A DNA stretch of 9,105 nucleotides from Treponema sp. (GTDB taxonomy: Bacteria; Spirochaetota; Spirochaetia; Treponematales; Treponemataceae): NCBI GenBank assembly GCA_017390125.1, contig JAFPCT010000102.1, positions 1 through 9,105 on the forward strand, given 5' to 3'. The notes below the pieces were generated by a model. It was not told where the DNA came from and did not search any database. It saw only the letters and a program-made list of their open reading frames with translations. Both the position numbers and the translations under genes were made by a program. This document shows, one piece after another, positions 5,470 through 9,105 of this stretch (its first letter is position 1; each line of letters opens with the position of its first letter).

Positions 5470-6702
5470 ATGTCTGATGCAGATTCATTAAAAGTTCCGT
5501 TTTCGCGACCTTCCATTTCAAAAGAAGAGGAAGATGCCGTTCTGACCGTTTTAAGGTCCGGCTGGCTTACAACCGGAAAGTATGCTCTGCAGTTTGAGCG
5601 GGATTTTTCCGCATACATGAACCAGGACGAATCCCTGCGCCAGAACAGGCTTAATGCCGGACTTGACGGCCGTGACGTAATCAGCCTTGCGGTCAATTCA
5701 AATACCAGCGGAATGGTTCTTGCAATGCAGGCCTGCGGAGTCGGTCCCGGAACCGCCGTAATCACAACGCCCTACACTTTTGTTTCCACTGCCATGAGCG
5801 CCGTTCATCTTGGAGCAGACGTATTTTTTGCAGACGTTGAAAAAGATTCATACAGCATTGATCCTGACAAAATTGAGGCAATACTGAAATCTGAAAATGG
5901 CAGGAAAGTACGGGCCGTAGTTCCGGTTCACATTGCCGGAAACCCTTGTAATATGGAAAGAATCTGCGCCATTGCAAAAAAATACGGCGTAAAGGTAATA
6001 GAAGATGCGGCTCATTCCCTTCCTACAAAAACAGACCTGGGATATGCGGGCACCATCGGCGACGCAGGAGTCTATTCATTCTATGTAACTAAAACTCTGG
6101 CAACAGCAGAAGGCGGAATGGTCTGCACCAGAGACCCTGAGCTTGCAAAAAAAATGACCATGATGCGCATGCACGGCATGGACAGGACAACATGGGACCG
6201 CTACACATCTCCACGGGCAAGCTGGGAATACGACATCGTAGCTCCGGGCTTCAAGTTCAATCTGCCTGACCTTCTTGCCGCCATCGGCGTTGAGCAGCTC
6301 AAAAAAGTTGACCTTTTCCTTGAAAAGCGAGAGCGCATAGTAGAAAAATACAATCAGGCTTTCAAAGACCTTGATTTTCTGCGGCTTCCTCCAAGCGAAA
6401 AAGGAAACTGCTGGCACCTTTACCTGCTCCGCATCGTTCCGGAAAAACTTTCAATAGGACGCAACGAATTTGCCCAGCTTCTTCAGAAAGCGGGAATCGG
6501 CATTTCCGTTCATTTCATCCCTATGTTCTATTTCACATACTGGAAAAACCGCTACCCGGATTTCACGAAAGAAAATTTTCCGGAAGCCGCAAAGCAGTAC
6601 AAGTCTACCATTACAATCCCGCTGTGGCCTGACATGACGGAGGAAATGGTTCAGATGGTAATTAGTGCCGTTAAAAAGATAGGAACTGAACATCATGCCT
6701 GA
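5470..6702 (+). CDS. DegT/DnrJ/EryC1/StrS-family PLP aminotransferase (sugar-type)
   Basis: 410 aa, full length for the family. These fold-type I enzymes usually aminate keto-sugars for surface polysaccharides, glycans or secondary metabolites; the exact substrate cannot be read here. Visible hallmarks: VPFSRPSISKEEEDAVLTVL (9-28), SGWLTTGKYALQFE (30-43), NTSGMVLAMQACGVGPG (78-94), PYTFVSTAMSAVHLGADVFFADV (101-123), VPVHIAGNPCNM (151-162), IEDAAHS (167-173, with the Asp that contacts the cofactor ring and the following His), SFYVTKTLATAEGG with the PLP lysine Lys198, and FKFNLPDLLAAIGVEQL (261-277). About 15 extra residues (around 52-70) separate the first helix from the cofactor loop. The start is fixed by AAGAGG five bases upstream. 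Its stop overlaps the next gene's start by 8 bases, so the two are translationally coupled. No nucleotide-sugar or glycosyltransferase gene is in view. Confidence 0.93.
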   Translation: MSDADSLKVPFSRPSISKEEEDAVLTVLRSGWLTTGKYALQFERDFSAYMNQDESLRQNRLNAGLDGRDVISLAVNSNTSGMVLAMQACGVGPGTAVITTPYTFVSTAMSAVHLGADVFFADVEKDSYSIDPDKIEAILKSENGRKVRAVVPVHIAGNPCNMERICAIAKKYGVKVIEDAAHSLPTKTDLGYAGTIGDAGVYSFYVTKTLATAEGGMVCTRDPELAKKMTMMRMHGMDRTTWDRYTSPRASWEYDIVAPGFKFNLPDLLAAIGVEQLKKVDLFLEKRERIVEKYNQAFKDLDFLRLPPSEKGNCWHLYLLRIVPEKLSIGRNEFAQLLQKAGIGISVHFIPMFYFTYWKNRYPDFTKENFPEAAKQYKSTITIPLWPDMTEEMVQMVISAVKKIGTEHHA

Positions 6703-9105
6703 AAATAAAAACCGAAAGAACAGCAGGAAAAGGACTTCCAGAAACTCATACATTTCAAAGAACTACTTCATTGACTGTTCCATGCCGGACATGCTCTATG
6801 CCGCCATTGTAAGAAGTCCCCTGCCCAGCGGCAAGATTACCAACATCAACTTTTCAGAGCTGCCGGAAGGCTACTACTTTTTTTCTGCCAGGGACATTCC
6901 GGGCGTAAATGAGATAATCACGATGGACAGCCGCACCAGAGTCTTCTGCAATGAAAAAGTGCATTTCGAAGGCCAGCCGGTTGGAATCATCTGCGGTCCG
7001 GATCTTGAGACTACAAGAAAACTTACAAAAGACATCCAGATTACCTTTGACATAACCACGATTGAATCTGCCCTGAAGGAAGCTTCCAAAACATACAGCC
7101 GTCCGGTAATAAAGCTGCCTGGACAGGAATCTTCCGCCGACGGAGAAATCGCGGACTTCGTGGACATGATGAACATAATGCCGTCTCTGGACGAACTTCC
7201 ACGGGATGATCTTAAATCCACCTACACGGAACCGGACCAGATTGAAAAGGCTGTTGAAAGCATAAGCCCCCTTGAGCACAAGGAAAGGATTCTTGCTGAG
7301 CGCATCGTAAAAACCGGCTTTTTCAAGTTCACAGACGATGAGGAAATAATCAAGGACGAATATGAAGATATAAAGCACCACATCAAGGGAAGCTGGAAAT
7401 TCAACGAAACTTCCCCGGAATGGCTTGAGCCAAGCGGCGCATTCTGCTTTAAGGACGGCTCAAAACTGAACGTACTTACCACAACCCTGTGGTCAAGCTA
7501 CCTTTCCAAAAACCTTGCCCGAGTGCTGGACTACGACGAGGACAAAATCCTAATCCAGAAAACCCTCTCGCAGACGGAAAATACAAACGGCATCTGGCGT
7601 ACCACCACCCTTGCGGTGCAGACTGCCCTTGCCGCCATGCTTACGGAACATCCGGTGAAACTCATCCTTTCAAAGGAAGAGCAGCAGCTTTACATGAAAC
7701 CCGGGCTGGAAACAGAAATCAGTTACGACAGCGCCATAACCGAAGACGGAATAATAAAGGCAATGCGCATAACAGCAGAGTGCGACGCAGGCTATTCAAA
7801 CCCCTTTGCCCAAGAAATCGCGGACCGTATTGCCATTGCCTGCGTTGGGCTTTACAGCGTGGAAAACCTTTCCATTTCTGTAAAGATTCATTCGTCTTTC
7901 AAGGCGCCTACTTCAATCTATGCGGAAATGATTGATTCACAGGCTTTCTTTGCGCTGGAAAACCATATTCAGCAGATTGCAGAAAAAACATCACTGCTTC
8001 CTGACGAGCTCCGTACCAAAAACCTGTGCCTGAACGGAAAGCTTTCCCTTTCACCGTTCAAGTTCAAGCTTTCAAAGCCGGTTGAAACAGTTGCCGCCAT
8101 AATAAAGCAGAGCGACTTCAACCGTAAATATTCCTCTTTCCGGCTTAATTCAGAGCAGAACCGCGACAACTTCGGAAACACTTTCTTTTCACTTCCACGC
8201 AGAGGAATCGGACTTAGCACGGCCTACGACGGAGCTTGTTTTTACGGAACCCAGTTCCCGCTTACGGAAGAAAAGATTGAGCTTACCCTGGATACAGACG
8301 AAAACCTGATTATAAATGCAGTAAGCCCTTCCGCAACAAATTCTGCCATCTGGAAAAAAATTGCAGGGCAAATTCTTGAGATTGACCAGACAAAAATTTC
8401 AATAAACTCAGAATACGCGGTAACAGAAGAAACCTTCATGCCGGAAAACTTTTACCAGGACATAAGCATAATGACTGTTCTGCTCAAGCGTGCCGCAGAA
8501 GAAATAAACCGCAAGAGAAAGACCCAGGCCCTGCCTATAACCGCAAGAAAGGCAATCACGCCGGCAATGAAAAACCAGTGGAAAAGCGAAAAATTTACCG
8601 GCTTCCCTTTCCAGTCAACATCTTTCGGAGCCGCCATTGTAGAAGTTGAGCTTAACGCCGATACCTACCGCGAAAAAATAAACGGCATCTGGATTGCCAT
8701 TGACTGCGGAGAAATATTTTCAATCAAGGCGGCAGAAAATTCCGTGCGTCTTGCAGTCCAGCGGGAAATGGAAAAACTCATTGAAAACACAAGCCTTTCC
8801 TATGACCAGCTGAAGATTTCATTCCTTGAGTCTTCAAATCCCCCGTGCCAGATCGGAAAGCTTATACACAACCTCATTCCTGCCGCCTTTGCCTCGGCCC
8901 TTTCCCTTGCTCTCTGCAGGGAGGTAAGCTGCCTTCCTTGCACGGAGCAGAAACTGTACGAGCTCACGCTTTACGAGCCGGCTGAAATCTCGCCGGAGGG
9001 AATTCCAGAAGACGGCGCCGACCTAGAGGAGCTTCCGCAGGAACTTGAGGCAGCCCATGAAGAAGCTTCCGGAGAAGAGCCTGCAGAGGACGTTACAGAA
9101 GAAGC
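6695..9105 (+). CDS. Divergent xanthine dehydrogenase/aldehyde oxidase molybdenum-subunit homologue with degraded active-site motifs (open at right edge)
   Basis: An uninterrupted frame of 803 codons with no stop before the window end. Family landmarks occur in order: MLYAAIVRSPLPSGKI (33-48), VHFEGQPVGIICG (89-101), WLEPSGAFCF (243-252), HPVKLILSKEE, LENHIQQIAE with LLPDELRTKNL (after 420), and GAAIVEVELNADT. The functional loops differ. Where GGGFGxK binds the molybdopterin there is TENTNGIWRT (294-303). Where the RGFG-type loop should be there is KAPTSIYAEMIDSQ (403-416). The C-terminal G-E motif carrying the catalytic base is replaced by CQIGKLIHN (718-726). The canonical end is about residue 760, followed by an acidic tail rich in Glu, Pro and Ala. 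It starts 8 bases inside the aminotransferase gene with AGGAA 9 bases upstream of the ATG. It is either a non-catalytic partner subunit or an unusual hydroxylase; motif comparison is from memory of the family. Confidence 0.8.
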   Translation, partial: MPENKNRKNSRKRTSRNSYISKNYFIDCSMPDMLYAAIVRSPLPSGKITNINFSELPEGYYFFSARDIPGVNEIITMDSRTRVFCNEKVHFEGQPVGIICGPDLETTRKLTKDIQITFDITTIESALKEASKTYSRPVIKLPGQESSADGEIADFVDMMNIMPSLDELPRDDLKSTYTEPDQIEKAVESISPLEHKERILAERIVKTGFFKFTDDEEIIKDEYEDIKHHIKGSWKFNETSPEWLEPSGAFCFKDGSKLNVLTTTLWSSYLSKNLARVLDYDEDKILIQKTLSQTENTNGIWRTTTLAVQTALAAMLTEHPVKLILSKEEQQLYMKPGLETEISYDSAITEDGIIKAMRITAECDAGYSNPFAQEIADRIAIACVGLYSVENLSISVKIHSSFKAPTSIYAEMIDSQAFFALENHIQQIAEKTSLLPDELRTKNLCLNGKLSLSPFKFKLSKPVETVAAIIKQSDFNRKYSSFRLNSEQNRDNFGNTFFSLPRRGIGLSTAYDGACFYGTQFPLTEEKIELTLDTDENLIINAVSPSATNSAIWKKIAGQILEIDQTKISINSEYAVTEETFMPENFYQDISIMTVLLKRAAEEINRKRKTQALPITARKAITPAMKNQWKSEKFTGFPFQSTSFGAAIVEVELNADTYREKINGIWIAIDCGEIFSIKAAENSVRLAVQREMEKLIENTSLSYDQLKISFLESSNPPCQIGKLIHNLIPAAFASALSLALCREVSCLPCTEQKLYELTLYEPAEISPEGIPEDGADLEELPQELEAAHEEASGEEPAEDVTEE

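Noticed and set aside
6854..7381. Minus-strand 175-codon frame opposite the molybdenum-subunit homologue
   Set aside because: Antisense shadow of a well-supported coding frame, Phe/Val-rich from the codon pattern of the real gene.
7489..7935. Plus-strand open frame of 148 codons
   Set aside because: It is an out-of-frame shadow inside the 6695-9105 coding region, with a composition rich in Arg, His and Pro and no start signal.
1..9105. tRNA, rRNA, CRISPR array, insertion sequence ends or attachment sites
   Set aside because: Looked for on both strands by eye; no cloverleaf-type sequence, no regularly spaced direct repeats and no transposase-like protein were seen.

Overview
This window looks like chromosomal DNA of a moderate-GC, host-associated spirochaete, most likely a Treponema. 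That is an inference from gene style: an exported SPOR-domain protein with a long acidic linker, a paired small exported protein, and the overall protein composition. There is no rRNA or other phylogenetic marker, so the genus is not proven. No tRNA, rRNA, CRISPR array, insertion sequence or phage gene was seen.

Left part (1-2202), DNA modification and repair. The first 606 bases are the start of a type I restriction-modification methylase gene (hsdM, minus strand), cut by the window edge inside its SAM-binding motif. Next on the minus strand (702-1029) is a small membrane-anchored acidic protein gene. It has an excellent promoter and Shine-Dalgarno sequence, but its reading frame appears broken twice. 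Divergent from it is a plus-strand gene (1129-2202) encoding an unusual fusion: an N-terminal 2H phosphoesterase (2'-5' RNA ligase/LigT-like) and a C-terminal Vsr-type mismatch endonuclease. The Vsr part has a roughly 28-residue insertion inside its zinc site. Both hsdM and this fusion carry the same extended -10 box (TGCTATAAT) only 6-7 bases before the ATG, which predicts leaderless transcripts.

Middle part (2260-5334), housekeeping and envelope. A complete branched-chain aminotransferase gene (ilvE, minus strand) converges on the fusion gene. Upstream of it, past a clear rho-independent terminator, is a two-gene minus-strand operon. It encodes a small exported protein of unknown function, then an exported protein with a divergent RlpA-like barrel, a long acidic linker and a C-terminal SPOR (peptidoglycan-binding) domain.

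Right part (5470-9105). A plus-strand DegT/DnrJ/EryC1-family PLP aminotransferase overlaps by 8 bases a very long open frame that runs off the window. That frame follows the xanthine dehydrogenase/aldehyde oxidase molybdenum-subunit fold almost end to end. However, the usual cofactor-binding and catalytic motifs are replaced at each site that could be lined up by eye, and the protein ends in an extra acidic tail. The tight coupling of a sugar-type aminotransferase with a degenerate molybdenum-hydroxylase homologue is one of the less expected associations here; the other is the 2H-Vsr fusion.
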